Shown: positions 19,442 through 27,321 of the stretch, piece by piece
How the letters are laid out: every line of letters begins with the position of its first letter
How positions within the stretch are numbered: position 1 is the first letter of the stretch
NCBI RefSeq assembly: GCF_003353015.1
Contig: NZ_QREM01000009.1
Coordinates: forward strand, 373,166-405,839
Length of the DNA: 32,674 bases
DNA from: Xanthomonas arboricola
Lineage (GTDB): Bacteria; Pseudomonadota; Gammaproteobacteria; Xanthomonadales; Xanthomonadaceae
Reading direction: 5' to 3'
The notes under the pieces: generated by a model
Seen by the model: only the letters and a program-made list of their open reading frames with translations
Databases searched by the model: none
What the model was told of the DNA's origin: nothing
Program-made: the position numbers and the translations under genes

Positions 19442-19599
19442 AGACGACTGAAGACTGGTTAGCGCGGCACCGTCAACGGGCCGCGTGATCGTGCAGGACA
19501 CGGACGTTGCCGCCCGGTTCCACCTCCCACTGCATGGCGGCTTGGCCGCCGATCACCTGCCCGACTTCACGTGCGCTTCAGCGTGCGATCTGGCTCACA

Positions 19600-19629
19600 G
19601 ATATAGGCGCGTGGTCTAGCGCCAGCCAA
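19600..19629 (-). promoter_or_regulatory. Predicted promoter of receptor 2
   Basis: A -10 candidate TATATC (19600-19605) lies 18 bases from TTGGCT (19624-19629). The -35 overlaps the conserved CATTGG of the operator, as at receptor 1. The inferred start near 19593 places the palindrome centre at about -64 and gives a leader of about 170 bases. Confidence 0.55.
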
Positions 19630-19666
19630 TGAAAAATTCACAGCCTGGTATGCCGCAAAGGAATAC
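19626..19666 (-). promoter_or_regulatory. LysR-type composite operator, copy at receptor 2
   Basis: In the direction of transcription: GTAT-N11-ATAC palindrome (19648-19666), nine bases from the ATA, then GAATTTTTCATTGG (19626-19639). It lies 16 bases beyond the lysR stop codon and drives toward receptor 2. The second element differs from the receptor 1 copy at one of 14 positions. Confidence 0.78.
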
Positions 19667-19682
19667 AAATGGAAGAGCCCGC

Positions 19683-20654
19683 TTAACCAGGGGATTCCGG
19701 ACCGCGCAGACCGGGATACAGCCGCCGTGCGGTGGTGCGCAGCGCCTGCAAAATGCGCTCGGCTCCCGGCGGCAGGACGTAATCGCGCCGACGGATGATG
19801 CCGAACGACTCCATGCGCACGCCCAGCTCGATCGGCAGCACCGTCAGCAGCTTGGCCTGGATCAGCGGCGCCACCGACTCCACCGGCAGGGCGGTCAGCA
19901 TGTCGGTGCCACGCAGCAGGGTGGAGGTCACCGGCAGCGAGGAGGTCTCGATCGCATTGGTCGGCGTCTGCACGCCGTGCTCCATGAACATCGAGTCCAG
20001 CCGCGCGCGCAGCACGCTGTCGGCGGGCGGCAGGATCCAGCCATGCCGTACCAGGTCCGCATGCTGCAGGCCGGCCCGGCTGGCCAGCGGATGGCCGGCC
20101 CGCGCGATCACCGAATGCGGCTCGTCGGCCAGCGGCTCGAATTCCAGCTCGCCCACGCCCTCGGGCCCCAGGATGCGGCCGATCACGATGTCCAGCTGGC
20201 CATCCAGCAACTTGGCCACCAGCGGGCGGCTGTAGTCCATTTCCACCCGTACCAGGATGTCGGGGAACTCGCGCTTGACCTCGGCGATCGCCTGCGGCAC
20301 CAGGTTGGTCCCCGGATTGACCACCGTGCCGATCGAGGCCTGGCCCATGCGCCCGGCCCGCAGCGCGGCGATTTCTTCCTGCGCCCGGCCGATTTCGGAC
20401 ATCGCCGCACGCGCGCGCCGGATCAGCACATGGCCGTACCAGGTGGGCTCCACCCCGCGGGCATGCCGCTCGAACAGTTTCACCCCCAGCATGTCTTCCA
20501 TTTCCGCCAGCAGCTTGGACGCGGCCGGTTGGGTCATGCTGGCGGCCTCGGCCGCGCGCAGCACCGAGCGTTGTTCGTGCAGATGCAGCAGCAGCAGGAG
20601 CTGGCGCGTCTTGAGGCGGGCAGCGTTGAACCAGGGAGTGCCGGAATTTGCCAT
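19683..20654 (-). CDS. LysR-family transcriptional regulator
   Basis: DNA-binding regulator (323 aa). The N-terminal winged helix-turn-helix spans about residues 12-75 (RQLLLLLHLHEQRSVLRAAEAASMTQPAASKLLAEME, then GVKLFERHARGVEPTWYG). It is followed by a linker helix and a substrate-binding-like effector domain (IGTVVNPGTNLVPQAIAEVKREFPDILVRVEM, QLDIVIGR). It is divergent from the dgo operon, with the conserved operator only 20 bases before its start codon, so it probably also represses itself. Upstream in-frame ATGs at 20720 and 20711 would place the operator inside the gene, so the ATG at 20654 is preferred although its ribosome-binding site is poor. The effector is unknown; a galactose-derived acid or lactone fits the context. 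The three matching operators make it the likely regulator of the whole locus (inference). Confidence 0.9.
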   Translation of the reverse strand: MANSGTPWFNAARLKTRQLLLLLHLHEQRSVLRAAEAASMTQPAASKLLAEMEDMLGVKLFERHARGVEPTWYGHVLIRRARAAMSEIGRAQEEIAALRAGRMGQASIGTVVNPGTNLVPQAIAEVKREFPDILVRVEMDYSRPLVAKLLDGQLDIVIGRILGPEGVGELEFEPLADEPHSVIARAGHPLASRAGLQHADLVRHGWILPPADSVLRARLDSMFMEHGVQTPTNAIETSSLPVTSTLLRGTDMLTALPVESVAPLIQAKLLTVLPIELGVRMESFGIIRRRDYVLPPGAERILQALRTTARRLYPGLRGPESPG

Positions 20655-21027
20655 GGGGGATCGCCACGTAGCTGTATTCGTAGGAGGAATAGAATATGCC
20701 GAAAATTTCATTTGCAGCACATATCTCCCCGCGCGAGGCTATCGAACGCCGCAGCAGGAGCCCCTACCTCCCGGGCGCGGCCAGAACAGACGTGACCCAT
20801 CTTCCACGAGATGGCAACACGCACGCCATGATTGCGGAGGTGGACAACGATGACGGCAACTTGCCGCCCAATTGCAGGCCGTTGGACTGCGCACGCAAGT
20901 GCCGCAGCCACCTTGTCGCAGCTGCCCGCCGGCCACTGCGCACCGCCATGCCGCGCTGCAACTTCCCCCGACGTTGGCGACCCTCCGGCCGCTGACGGCC
21001 GCTTTCCGCTCTACCGCGAGTAACACG
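20655..21027. other. Divergent intergenic region between lysR and dgoA
   Basis: These 373 bases hold the operator (20674-20714), a candidate -10 TATCGA at 20740-20745 for the dgo operon, and then about 275 bases before the dgoA start in which I see no supported gene. An AGGAGG followed by ATG at 20696 opens a 99-codon frame, but that ATG lies within the operator and the product looks non-coding. The long leader has no obvious terminator or riboswitch fold that I recognise. Confidence 0.5.
20674..20714 (+). promoter_or_regulatory. LysR-type composite operator, copy at dgo operon / lysR
   Basis: On the plus strand: GTAT-N11-ATAG (20674-20692; TATTC and GAATA form a 5-base inverted repeat), nine bases from the ATA, then GAAAATTTCATTTG (20701-20714). 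Arrangement and spacing match the two receptor copies exactly. The position between a LysR gene and its divergent target is the classic site for such a regulator and makes this the reference copy. Confidence 0.8.
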
Positions 21028-21660
21028 ATGACCTCAGACTCCACCGCCAGCCTGTTCGCCCTGCCGCTGATCGCCATCCTGCGTGGCATCACGCCGGAAG
21101 AGACGCTCGATCATGTCGGTGCACTGATCGACGCCGGTTTCGACGCGATCGAGATCCCGCTCAATTCGCCGCGCTGGGCCGAGAGCATTGCGCTCGCGCA
21201 GCAGACCTATGGCGCGCGCGCCTGGATCGGTGCCGGCACCGTGCTGCGCAACGACGATGTCGACACCCTGGCCGAGATCGGCGCGCGCTTCATCGTCACC
21301 CCGAATACGCGCCCGTCGCTGATCCGCCATGCGGTGTCGCGCGGGCTCACCGTGGTGGCCGGTTTCGCCACCGCCAGCGAGGCGTTCGACGCCATCGATG
21401 CCGGCGCCACGATCCTGAAGCTGTTCCCGGCAGCGACCTATGGCGCGGCGCATGTGCGCGCGCTGCGCTCGGTGCTGCCCACCCACATTCCGGTCTATGT
21501 GGTCGGCGGCGTCAGCCCGCAGACCCTGGCCGGCTTCCTTGCCCAGGGCGCCGCCGGCGCCGGCATCGGTGGCGAACTGTACAAACCCGCGCAATCGCTC
21601 GAAACGACCCAGACGCATGCACGCGCCTTCGTGCAGGCCTACCAGGAACTGCAAGGATGA
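21028..21660 (+). CDS. dgoA: 2-dehydro-3-deoxy-6-phosphogalactonate aldolase
   Basis: Class I aldolase (210 aa) splitting KDPGal into pyruvate and glyceraldehyde 3-phosphate. The KDPG/KDPGal family signature is clear: [12 protein letters not shown] near residue 15, [12 protein letters not shown] with the conserved Glu near residue 42, [18 protein letters not shown], and ILKLFPA with the Schiff-base Lys at about residue 131. Length is normal for the family. The family covers both KDPG and KDPGal enzymes; KDPGal is preferred because galactonate dehydratase and KDGal kinase follow. The ribosome-binding site is weak (GCGAG). The stop overlaps the next start as ATGA. The inferred promoter lies about 280 bases upstream. 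Confidence 0.92.
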   Translation: MTSDSTASLFALPLIAILRGITPEETLDHVGALIDAGFDAIEIPLNSPRWAESIALAQQTYGARAWIGAGTVLRNDDVDTLAEIGARFIVTPNTRPSLIRHAVSRGLTVVAGFATASEAFDAIDAGATILKLFPAATYGAAHVRALRSVLPTHIPVYVVGGVSPQTLAGFLAQGAAGAGIGGELYKPAQSLETTQTHARAFVQAYQELQG

Positions 21661-22805
21661 AGATCACCCGCCTCACCACCTACCACGCCGCACCGCGCTG
21701 GCTGTTCCTCAAGGTCGAGACCGACGAGGGCATCACCGGCTGGGGAGAGCCGGTCATCGAAGGCCGCGCGCGCTCGGTGGAAGCTGCCGTGCACGAACTG
21801 GCCGGCTATGTGATCGGCAAGGATCCGGCGCGCATCAACGACCTGTGGCAGACCATGTACCGCGCCGGTTTCTACCGCGGCGGCGCCATCCTGATGAGCG
21901 CCATCGCCGGCATCGACCAGGCCTTGTGGGACATCAAGGGCAAGGCATTGGGCGTGCCGGTGTACGAGCTGCTGGGCGGACTGGTGCGCGATCGCATGAA
22001 GACCTACCGCTGGGTCGGCGGCGACCGCCCCGGTGCGATCATCCAGCAGATCACCGACTACCGCGCGCTGGGCTTTGACACCTTCAAGTTCAACGGCACC
22101 GAGGAAATGAAGCTGATCGACAGCGCGCGCGCGGTCGATGCGGCGGTGGTCAAGGTGGCCGAGATCCGCGAGGCCTTCGGCAACACCATCGACTTCGGTA
22201 TCGACTTCCACGGCCGCGTCGGCGCGCCGATGGCCAAGGCGCTGCTGCGCGAGCTGGAACCGTTCAAACCGCTGTTCGTCGAAGAACCGGTGCTGGCCGA
22301 ACAGGCCGAGTACTACCCGCGCCTGGCCGCAAGCACCTCGATTCCGCTGGCCGCCGGCGAGCGCATGTTCTCGCGCTTCGAATTCAAGAACGTGCTGTGC
22401 GCCGGCGGGATCGGCATGGTGCAGCCGGACCTGTCGCATGCCGGCGGCATCACCGAATGCGTCAAGATCGCCGCGATGGCCGAGGCCTACGATGTCGGCT
22501 TCGCGCCGCACTGCCCGCTCGGCCCGATCGCGCTGGCCGCCTGCCTGCACGTGGACTTCGTCTCGCACAACGCGGTGCTGCAGGAACAGAGCATCGGCAT
22601 CCACTACAACGAAGGCGCCGACCTGCTCGATTACGTCATCAATAAAGACGATTTTCAGTGTGTGGATGGCAGTATCGCCGCCCTGCCCAAGCCCGGGCTC
22701 GGTGTGGAGATCGACGAAGACATGCTCAAGCGCGCAAACGAAAATCCGCCCGACTGGCGCAATCCGGTATGGCGTCATGCCGATGGCAGCATCGCCGAAT
22801 GGTGA
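21657..22805 (+). CDS. dgoD: D-galactonate dehydratase
   Basis: Enolase-superfamily dehydratase (382 aa) converting D-galactonate to 2-dehydro-3-deoxygalactonate. It starts [20 protein letters not shown]. Metal-binding carboxylates are visible in [12 protein letters not shown] (Asp, with the catalytic His two residues on), [10 protein letters not shown] (Glu) and [10 protein letters not shown] (Glu). [14 protein letters not shown] carries the second catalytic His near the C-terminus. Length and order match E. coli DgoD closely. It overlaps the aldolase stop by four bases and the downstream lactonase start by seven (or four if the GTG is used). Mannonate or other sugar-acid dehydratases are less likely given the DFHG motif and the dgo neighbours. 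Confidence 0.94.
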   Translation: MKITRLTTYHAAPRWLFLKVETDEGITGWGEPVIEGRARSVEAAVHELAGYVIGKDPARINDLWQTMYRAGFYRGGAILMSAIAGIDQALWDIKGKALGVPVYELLGGLVRDRMKTYRWVGGDRPGAIIQQITDYRALGFDTFKFNGTEEMKLIDSARAVDAAVVKVAEIREAFGNTIDFGIDFHGRVGAPMAKALLRELEPFKPLFVEEPVLAEQAEYYPRLAASTSIPLAAGERMFSRFEFKNVLCAGGIGMVQPDLSHAGGITECVKIAAMAEAYDVGFAPHCPLGPIALAACLHVDFVSHNAVLQEQSIGIHYNEGADLLDYVINKDDFQCVDGSIAALPKPGLGVEIDEDMLKRANENPPDWRNPVWRHADGSIAEW

Positions 22806-23710
22806 GCACGCCCGAACACACCGCCGTGCTGGCGGTCGACAGCCGCTGCACGCATGGCGAAGGCGTGCTGTGGTGCGAGCAGCGCCAGGCGCTGTACTGG
22901 GTCGACATCGTTGAGAAGCGCCTGTGGCGGCATCATCCGGCCACGGCGCAATCGCGCTACTGGACGCTGCCCGATCGGCCGGGGTGCCTCGGCCTGATGG
23001 ACGACGGCCGCCTGCTGGTCGCATTGGCCAAGGCCATCGGCATCGTCGACCCGGACAGCACCGAAGACGAGCTGTTGCCGTTCGAGACGCTGGCCGCTAT
23101 CGAAGCAGACAACCCGCATACGCGCAGTAACGATGGCCGCGTCGATCGGCACGGCAACCTGGTGTTCGGCACCATGGACGAGCACGACCACAAGGCCGCA
23201 CGCGGCGCGATGTACCAGTTCTCGCTGCGCCACGGCCTGCGTGCGTTGCCGCTGCCGGGCGTGTCGATCCCCAACTCGATCTGCTTCAGCCCCGACGGCC
23301 GCACGCTGTATTACTGCGATTCGCTGCGCCCGCAGATCCTGTGCTGCGATTACGACGCCGACACCGCGCAGACCAGCAACGTGCGGGTGTTCACCACGCT
23401 GGACCGCGACGATGCCGAGCCGGACGGCTCCATCATCGACAGCCAGGGCCATCTGTGGAATGCGCAGTGGCGCGCCTGGCGCGTGGTGCGTTACCGCCCC
23501 GACGGCAGCATCGAGCGCATCGTGAAGCTGCCGGTCAAGCACCCCACCTGCAGCGCCTTCGGCGGCGCCGCGCTGGACCGCCTGCATGTGATCAGCTCGC
23601 GCCTGGACCACAGCGCCGAAGAACTGGCCCGTACCCCCGACGCCGGCAGCCTGTATGTCTGCGACCTGCCGATCAAGGGCCTGCCCGAGAGCCGGGTGGC
23701 CAGCGCATGA
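22799..23710 (+). CDS. SMP-30/gluconolactonase-family sugar lactonase
   Basis: Six-blade beta-propeller lactonase (303 aa), here probably opening D-galactono-lactone to galactonate. Family hallmarks are [19 protein letters not shown] with the metal-ligand Glu near residue 18, [37 protein letters not shown] with the metal-ligand Asn, and [18 protein letters not shown] with the conserved Asp. No signal peptide is present, so it is cytoplasmic. The ATG overlaps the dgoD stop by seven bases; a GTG three bases later would overlap as GTGA and is equally possible. Its stop overlaps dgoK. Gluconolactonase or arabinonolactonase activity cannot be excluded by motif; the operon supports galactonolactone. 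Confidence 0.87.
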   Translation: MVSTPEHTAVLAVDSRCTHGEGVLWCEQRQALYWVDIVEKRLWRHHPATAQSRYWTLPDRPGCLGLMDDGRLLVALAKAIGIVDPDSTEDELLPFETLAAIEADNPHTRSNDGRVDRHGNLVFGTMDEHDHKAARGAMYQFSLRHGLRALPLPGVSIPNSICFSPDGRTLYYCDSLRPQILCCDYDADTAQTSNVRVFTTLDRDDAEPDGSIIDSQGHLWNAQWRAWRVVRYRPDGSIERIVKLPVKHPTCSAFGGAALDRLHVISSRLDHSAEELARTPDAGSLYVCDLPIKGLPESRVASA

Positions 23711-24585
23711 TCGCCATCGACTGGGGCACCAGCAGCCTGCGCGGCTATCTGCTCGCTGCCGACGGCCAGGTGCTGGAGCAGCGCCGCGGCAGCGACGGCA
23801 TCCTGGCCTGCCAGGGCCGCTTCGGCGAGGTGCTGAGCAGCCTGATCGACGGCTGGGACGGCCCGCTGCTGCTGTCGGGCATGATCGGCAGCCGCAATGG
23901 CTGGGCCGAACAGGCCTACCTGCCCTGCCCGGCCGATACCGCCGCGCTGGCGCAGGCGATGCGCCGCTACGACGACCTGCTGCCCGGACGCACGCTGTGG
24001 TTCGTGCCCGGCGTGAGCACCGGCCAGCAGCACGGCGTGCCCGATGTCATGCGTGGCGAGGAAACCCAGCTGGTCGGCCTGCTCGCCGCGCTCGGCGACG
24101 GCACGCACGTCGCCTGCCTGCCCGGCACCCACAGCAAATGGGCACGGCTCGACCACGGCCAGCTGACCGGTTTTGCCACCGTCATGACCGGCGAGCTGTA
24201 TGCGGTGCTGCGCCAGCACAGCATCCTGGGCAAGCTGATGCAGGACGATCCTGCGGACCTGGACACCGACGCATTCGCGCAAGGGGTCGATCGCAGCGGC
24301 GAGCCCGGCGGCCTCAGCCACCACCTGTTCGGCGCGCGCACGCTGGGCCTGTTCGACCGGCTTGCCGCGACCGCACTGCCGTCCTACCTCTCGGGCCTGC
24401 TGATCGGCCACGAACTGCGCGAGCACCGCGGCACTCACGCCACCGTGCACCTGGTCGGCAGCCCCGGCCTGGCGCAACGCTATGCGCTGGCGCTGGCGCA
24501 GCTGGGCGTGCAGACGCAGCGACATCCGGAAGATCTGGCCGCCACGGGATTGTTCGCGCTGGCCAGGCAGCGCGGCTTGGCCTGA
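23707..24585 (+). CDS. dgoK: 2-dehydro-3-deoxygalactonokinase
   Basis: Sugar-acid kinase (292 aa) phosphorylating KDGal to KDPGal, the substrate of the first gene of the operon. The N-terminus [16 protein letters not shown] is the phosphate-binding motif of the DgoK family; LLSGMIGSRNGW, FVPGVSTG, DVMRGEETQLVG and CLPGTHSKWARL are characteristic blocks. Length matches E. coli DgoK. The start overlaps the lactonase stop as ATGA. It ends the operon; about 115 bases separate it from fdxA, and I see only a weak hairpin (GGCGG / CCGCC around 24629-24640) without a T-run as a possible end of transcription. Confidence 0.93.
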   Translation: MIAIDWGTSSLRGYLLAADGQVLEQRRGSDGILACQGRFGEVLSSLIDGWDGPLLLSGMIGSRNGWAEQAYLPCPADTAALAQAMRRYDDLLPGRTLWFVPGVSTGQQHGVPDVMRGEETQLVGLLAALGDGTHVACLPGTHSKWARLDHGQLTGFATVMTGELYAVLRQHSILGKLMQDDPADLDTDAFAQGVDRSGEPGGLSHHLFGARTLGLFDRLAATALPSYLSGLLIGHELREHRGTHATVHLVGSPGLAQRYALALAQLGVQTQRHPEDLAATGLFALARQRGLA

Positions 24586-24667
24586 GCGGGGACGACCAGG
24601 CCTTAATCCACCGGACAGGGCGGAATCCACAAATCCCGCCAACCCCACACCGGCCGCTCGACTGCTT

Positions 24668-24673
24668 TAGAAT
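24668..24673 (+). promoter_or_regulatory. Candidate -10 box of fdxA
   Basis: TAGAAT stands 26 bases before the fdxA start codon. No good -35 box is seen at the usual distance (CCACAC region). A TTGACA overlaps it by one base but is too near the gene to be its -35. Confidence 0.4.
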
Positions 24674-24699
24674 TGACAGGCTAAACGCCGGATTCCGCC

Positions 24700-25023
24700 A
24701 TGCCTTTTGTTGTCACCGAAAACTGCATCAAGTGCAAATACACCGACTGCGTCGAGGTCTGCCCGGTGGATTGCTTCCATGTCGGCCCGAACTTTCTGGT
24801 CATCGACCCGGACGAGTGCATCGACTGCACGCTGTGCGAGCCGGAATGCCCGGCCAACGCGATCTACCCGGAAGACGACGTCCCGGCGGGCCAGGAAGGC
24901 TTCGTCGCGCTCAACGCCGAGCTGGCCAAGGCCTGGCCGGTGCTGACCGTGCGCCAGGAGCCGCTGCCCGATGCCGCCGAATGGGACGGCAAGCCGGACA
25001 AGTTGCCGTTGCTGCAACGCTGA
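24700..25023 (+). CDS. fdxA: 7Fe ferredoxin (3Fe-4S plus 4Fe-4S)
   Basis: Small electron-transfer protein (107 aa) of the Azotobacter ferredoxin I type. Cysteines sit at 9, 12, 17, 21, 25, 40, 43, 46 and 50. C9, C17 and C50 fit the 3Fe-4S cluster, and C21, C40, C43 and C46 fit the 4Fe-4S cluster; C12 and C25 match the two non-ligand cysteines of that family. This is an offset of one from ferredoxin I numbering. The C-terminal half is an acidic extension typical of FdxA. It is transcribed alone between dgoK and a convergent lipoprotein gene. The redox partner is not shown by the sequence. Confidence 0.93.
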   Translation: MPFVVTENCIKCKYTDCVEVCPVDCFHVGPNFLVIDPDECIDCTLCEPECPANAIYPEDDVPAGQEGFVALNAELAKAWPVLTVRQEPLPDAAEWDGKPDKLPLLQR

Positions 25024-25095
25024 CGTAGCGCCTGGCAGCCCCAGCCGGGGCTACGCCACGGCAACGCAGCGACGACACCGCATCTTGAAACGCAA

Positions 25096-25118
25096 AACGG
25101 GCGCCCGAGGCGCCCGTT
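25096..25118. terminator. Bidirectional terminator between fdxA and bamC-like gene
   Basis: AACGGGCGCC, a three-base loop, GGCGCCCGTT: a perfect 10-bp stem between convergent genes. On the minus strand it is followed by TTGCGTTTC (with the stem end reading GTTTT), making it better for the lipoprotein/dapA transcript; on the plus strand the following CTGCTGTCTG is only weakly T-rich. Confidence 0.75.
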
Positions 25119-25145
25119 CTGCTGTCTGCAATGGCTGCAGCGGGC

Positions 25146-25664
25146 TCAGCCGCCCAGCTTGCCCTTCAACGCAGTGATCACCGCTACCGGCGCTGCCGCG
25201 GTGGCCGGCATGCCGCGCGGATCCACTGCCGACACGTAGCTGCCGGCGTCGACCTTCACCACGCGCACCAGGAAGCTGGACCCTTCGTAGCTCACGTCGT
25301 AGGAACCGAGCATCTGCGCCTTGCTGGCGATGGTCAGGCCGGGAATGTCGGCCAGTGCCGCGCCCACCTTGGCAAACACCTCGTCGCGCTCGCCCGGCAC
25401 GGTGAAGCCGCTGTTGGCGCTGGCAGACGGCGGCGTCGCGGTGTTCTGCTGCGCGCTCGATGCCAGCGTCGGCACCTTCATCGCCCCGGAGGTATCGGGC
25501 AGGTTCAGATCCGGCGGCACTTCCAGCGGACGGGCTTCCGGGGCCAGCGCGTAGTCACCGCGTGCGCCCTTGTGAAACCAGCTGCAACCGCTCGTGGCGG
25601 CGACGGTGGCGGTCGCCAGCAACGCGAGCGAGAGCACGCGGACGGGGGAAACGGAATGACGCAT
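25146..25664 (-). CDS. bamC: Lipoprotein, NlpB/BamC-like
   Basis: Predicted outer-membrane lipoprotein (172 aa), related to BamC of the beta-barrel assembly machine. The signal ends in a TSGC lipobox at about residue 27. After it comes GDYALAPEARPLEVPPDLNLPD, the LEVPPDL element being typical of the N-terminal region of NlpB/DapX proteins, then an Ala/Ser-rich linker and one small domain (DEVFAKVGAALADIPGLTI, SYDVSYEGSSFLVRV). It is about half the length of E. coli BamC, which has two helix-grip domains, so one domain seems absent. It follows dapA in the same direction, as bamC does in E. coli. The start is set by AGGAG nine bases upstream. The family is likely; the symbol is tentative. Confidence 0.72.
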   Translation of the reverse strand: MRHSVSPVRVLSLALLATATVAATSGCSWFHKGARGDYALAPEARPLEVPPDLNLPDTSGAMKVPTLASSAQQNTATPPSASANSGFTVPGERDEVFAKVGAALADIPGLTIASKAQMLGSYDVSYEGSSFLVRVVKVDAGSYVSAVDPRGMPATAAAPVAVITALKGKLGG

Positions 25665-25680
25665 CGATAGATCTCCTGGG

Positions 25681-26589
25681 TCAGGCCGCGAGCATTTCGC
25701 GGCTGGAAAGCGCTTCCAACGCAACGGCGTCGGCGGCAAGGCGGTCGGCGGCGGGCTGGTGCGCCGCAGAAAGGGGCAGTAATGGCAGGCGCAGGCCGTG
25801 CCCGATCCCGGCGCGCTGCAGCAGCGCCTTGACCGGGATGGGATTGGATTCGATGCCGCAGAAACTGTGGTACTCGCTCAGGCGTGCGTCCCACGTGGAG
25901 GCCGCCTCGCGCTGTCCGTCGCGGGCCAGGTCGCACAGGCGCCGATAGGCCGACGGCAAGGCGTTGGAGGCCACCGACACCAACCCGTCGGCGCCGGACA
26001 GCATCGCCTGCGCGGCGCTGCCGTCGTCACCGCTGAGCACCACGAAGGTGTCGCTGCGCAGCGCCACCAGCGCGGCCACGCGCTCCGGCTCGCTGCGCGC
26101 TTCCTTGATGCCGACGATGTTCGGATGCCCGACCAGGGTGGCGACCGTCTCCGGCAACAGGTCGCATCCGGTGCGGCCGGGCACGTTGTACAGCACCACC
26201 GGCAGCCCGCCGTTGTCGGCAACCGCCAGGAAATGCGCCTGCAGCCCGGCCTGGGTCGGACGCACGTACGGCGGCGTCACCACCAGCGCGTACTGCGCAC
26301 CCAGCGCGGCGGCGCGGCGCGTCTGCGCGATGGTCTTGGCGGTGCCCGACAGGCCGGTGCCGGCCAGCACCGGCACGCGGCCGGCCACCTGCGCAACCGC
26401 GGCGCGCAACAAGGTGTCGTACTCCTCGTCGCTCAATGCCGCGGCCTCGCCGGTGGAACCGGCGACGACGATTCCCTGCACGCCGCCGTGCAGTTGCTGT
26501 TCCAGCAACCGCCGCCAGGCATCCAGGTCGAGTGCGCCGTCCGGACCGAAAGGGGTCGCCAGCGCGGTGATGATGCCGGAAAGGGACAA
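25681..26589 (-). CDS. dapA: 4-hydroxy-tetrahydrodipicolinate synthase
   Basis: Condenses pyruvate and aspartate semialdehyde, the first step to diaminopimelate and lysine (302 aa, cytoplasmic). It has GSTGEA with the catalytic-relay Thr (near residue 46), TPPYVRP with the shared-interface Tyr, [11 protein letters not shown] with the catalytic Tyr (near 134), and VGIKEARSE with the Schiff-base Lys (near 162). The reading frame begins with TTG; no in-frame ATG gives the conserved [13 protein letters not shown] start, and the ribosome-binding site is weak (AAGAGCAG). It is 16 bases ahead of the BamC-like lipoprotein and divergent from gcvR. Other members of the family (sialate lyase, KDG aldolase) fit less well because of the bamC/gcvR context. 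Confidence 0.94.
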   Translation of the reverse strand: MSLSGIITALATPFGPDGALDLDAWRRLLEQQLHGGVQGIVVAGSTGEAAALSDEEYDTLLRAAVAQVAGRVPVLAGTGLSGTAKTIAQTRRAAALGAQYALVVTPPYVRPTQAGLQAHFLAVADNGGLPVVLYNVPGRTGCDLLPETVATLVGHPNIVGIKEARSEPERVAALVALRSDTFVVLSGDDGSAAQAMLSGADGLVSVASNALPSAYRRLCDLARDGQREAASTWDARLSEYHSFCGIESNPIPVKALLQRAGIGHGLRLPLLPLSAAHQPAADRLAADAVALEALSSREMLAA

Positions 26590-26732
26590 GATTCTGCTGC
26601 TCTTACGTGACAGGAAAGGCCCGCGCGCACGCGGGTTGTGGCCGCCTGCATGTTACTTGCGGCGCGAAAGCACGGGCAAGTATGCTGGTCACCGCCAGGG
26701 CGCCTGCCCGGGCGGCCATTCAGCCTGATGCA
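26590..26732. promoter_or_regulatory. Divergent dapA / gcvR promoter region
   Basis: For gcvR a candidate promoter is TTGCGG (26657-26662), 18 bases, TATGCT (26681-26686). For dapA no clear boxes were found; its leader contains a perfect small hairpin, CCCGCG / CGCGGG with a four-base loop, at 26620-26635. Confidence 0.4.
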
Positions 26733-27308
26733 ATGCCGGAAGCCCCTTTGACCGACTCGACTCCCCGGCCCTCGCCGACCGAAAACCACCTCCTGATCAA
26801 CGCCTACACGACGCATCCGGAGTCCCCCCTGTTGCCCGTCACCCGCCGCATCGCCGACAGCGGCTGCAATCTCGTGGACGCCCGCCTGGCCACGGTGGGG
26901 CGCGATGTCTCGGTCACCGCCCTGGCCACCGGCTCCTGGGACTCGGTCGCCAAGCTGGAGGCCATGCTGACCCGGCTCGAGCGCGAAGAGGGCCTGAAGC
27001 TGGTGTGGTACCGCACCGGCCCCAAGCAGACCCAGTCCAACCTGCTGCCCTACATCGTCGAAGTCATCGCCGCCGACAAGCCGGGCATCCTGTTCCAGCT
27101 GGCCGATTTCTTCGACCGCCAGGGCATCACCATCGAGAACCTGCAGAGCACACGCTACCGCGCCATGCAGACCGGCGCGGAGATGTTCTCGGCGCAGGTG
27201 ACGATCGGCGTGCCGGCCAACATGCATATCGCCGCACTGCGCGATGATTTCCTGGAATTCTGTGATCACCTCAATCTCGACGCGATCATGGACCCGATGA
27301 AGTTCTGA
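26733..27308 (+). CDS. gcvR: Glycine cleavage system regulator GcvR (two ACT domains)
   Basis: Protein of 191 aa built of two ACT-like domains. The first is at about residues 20-95 (LLINAYTTHPESPLLPVTRRIADSGCNLVDARLAT); the second at about 105-185 (YIVEVIAADKPGILFQLADFFDRQGITIENLQSTRY). This is the GcvR arrangement, in which glycine is sensed and the activator GcvA is antagonised in E. coli. The neighbours agree: bamC-dapA-gcvR-bcp is also the enterobacterial order. The ATG at 26733 gives a normal length; upstream in-frame codons extend the frame without support. Whether a GcvA partner exists is not visible here. Confidence 0.85.
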   Translation: MPEAPLTDSTPRPSPTENHLLINAYTTHPESPLLPVTRRIADSGCNLVDARLATVGRDVSVTALATGSWDSVAKLEAMLTRLEREEGLKLVWYRTGPKQTQSNLLPYIVEVIAADKPGILFQLADFFDRQGITIENLQSTRYRAMQTGAEMFSAQVTIGVPANMHIAALRDDFLEFCDHLNLDAIMDPMKF

Positions 27309-27321
27309 GGCAGACGCTCCG

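Noticed and set aside
19456-19470. GTTAGCGC core resembling part of the Xanthomonas xyl-box
   Set aside because: Only the inner eight bases match the 14-base box as I recall it, and the flanks do not fit. It also lies inside the receptor 2 leader rather than at the promoter. I could not find a full xyl-box in the window.
20696-20995. 99-codon plus-strand frame with a good AGGAGG before its ATG
   Set aside because: The AGGAGG and ATG lie within the LysR operator, upstream of the inferred start of transcription. The translated sequence is Arg/Pro-rich with no recognisable pattern, and the match is explained by the operator sequence.
24673-24678. TTGACA before fdxA as a -35 box
   Set aside because: It is only 22 bases from the start codon, leaving no room for a -10 box and leader; TAGAAT just upstream is a better -10.
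25037-25052. AGCCCC / GGGGCT hairpin after fdxA
   Set aside because: It has a GTAGC...GCTAC surround like common Xanthomonas intergenic hairpins but no T-run. The stronger 10-bp stem at 25096-25118 is a better terminator, and one copy is not enough to call a repeat family.
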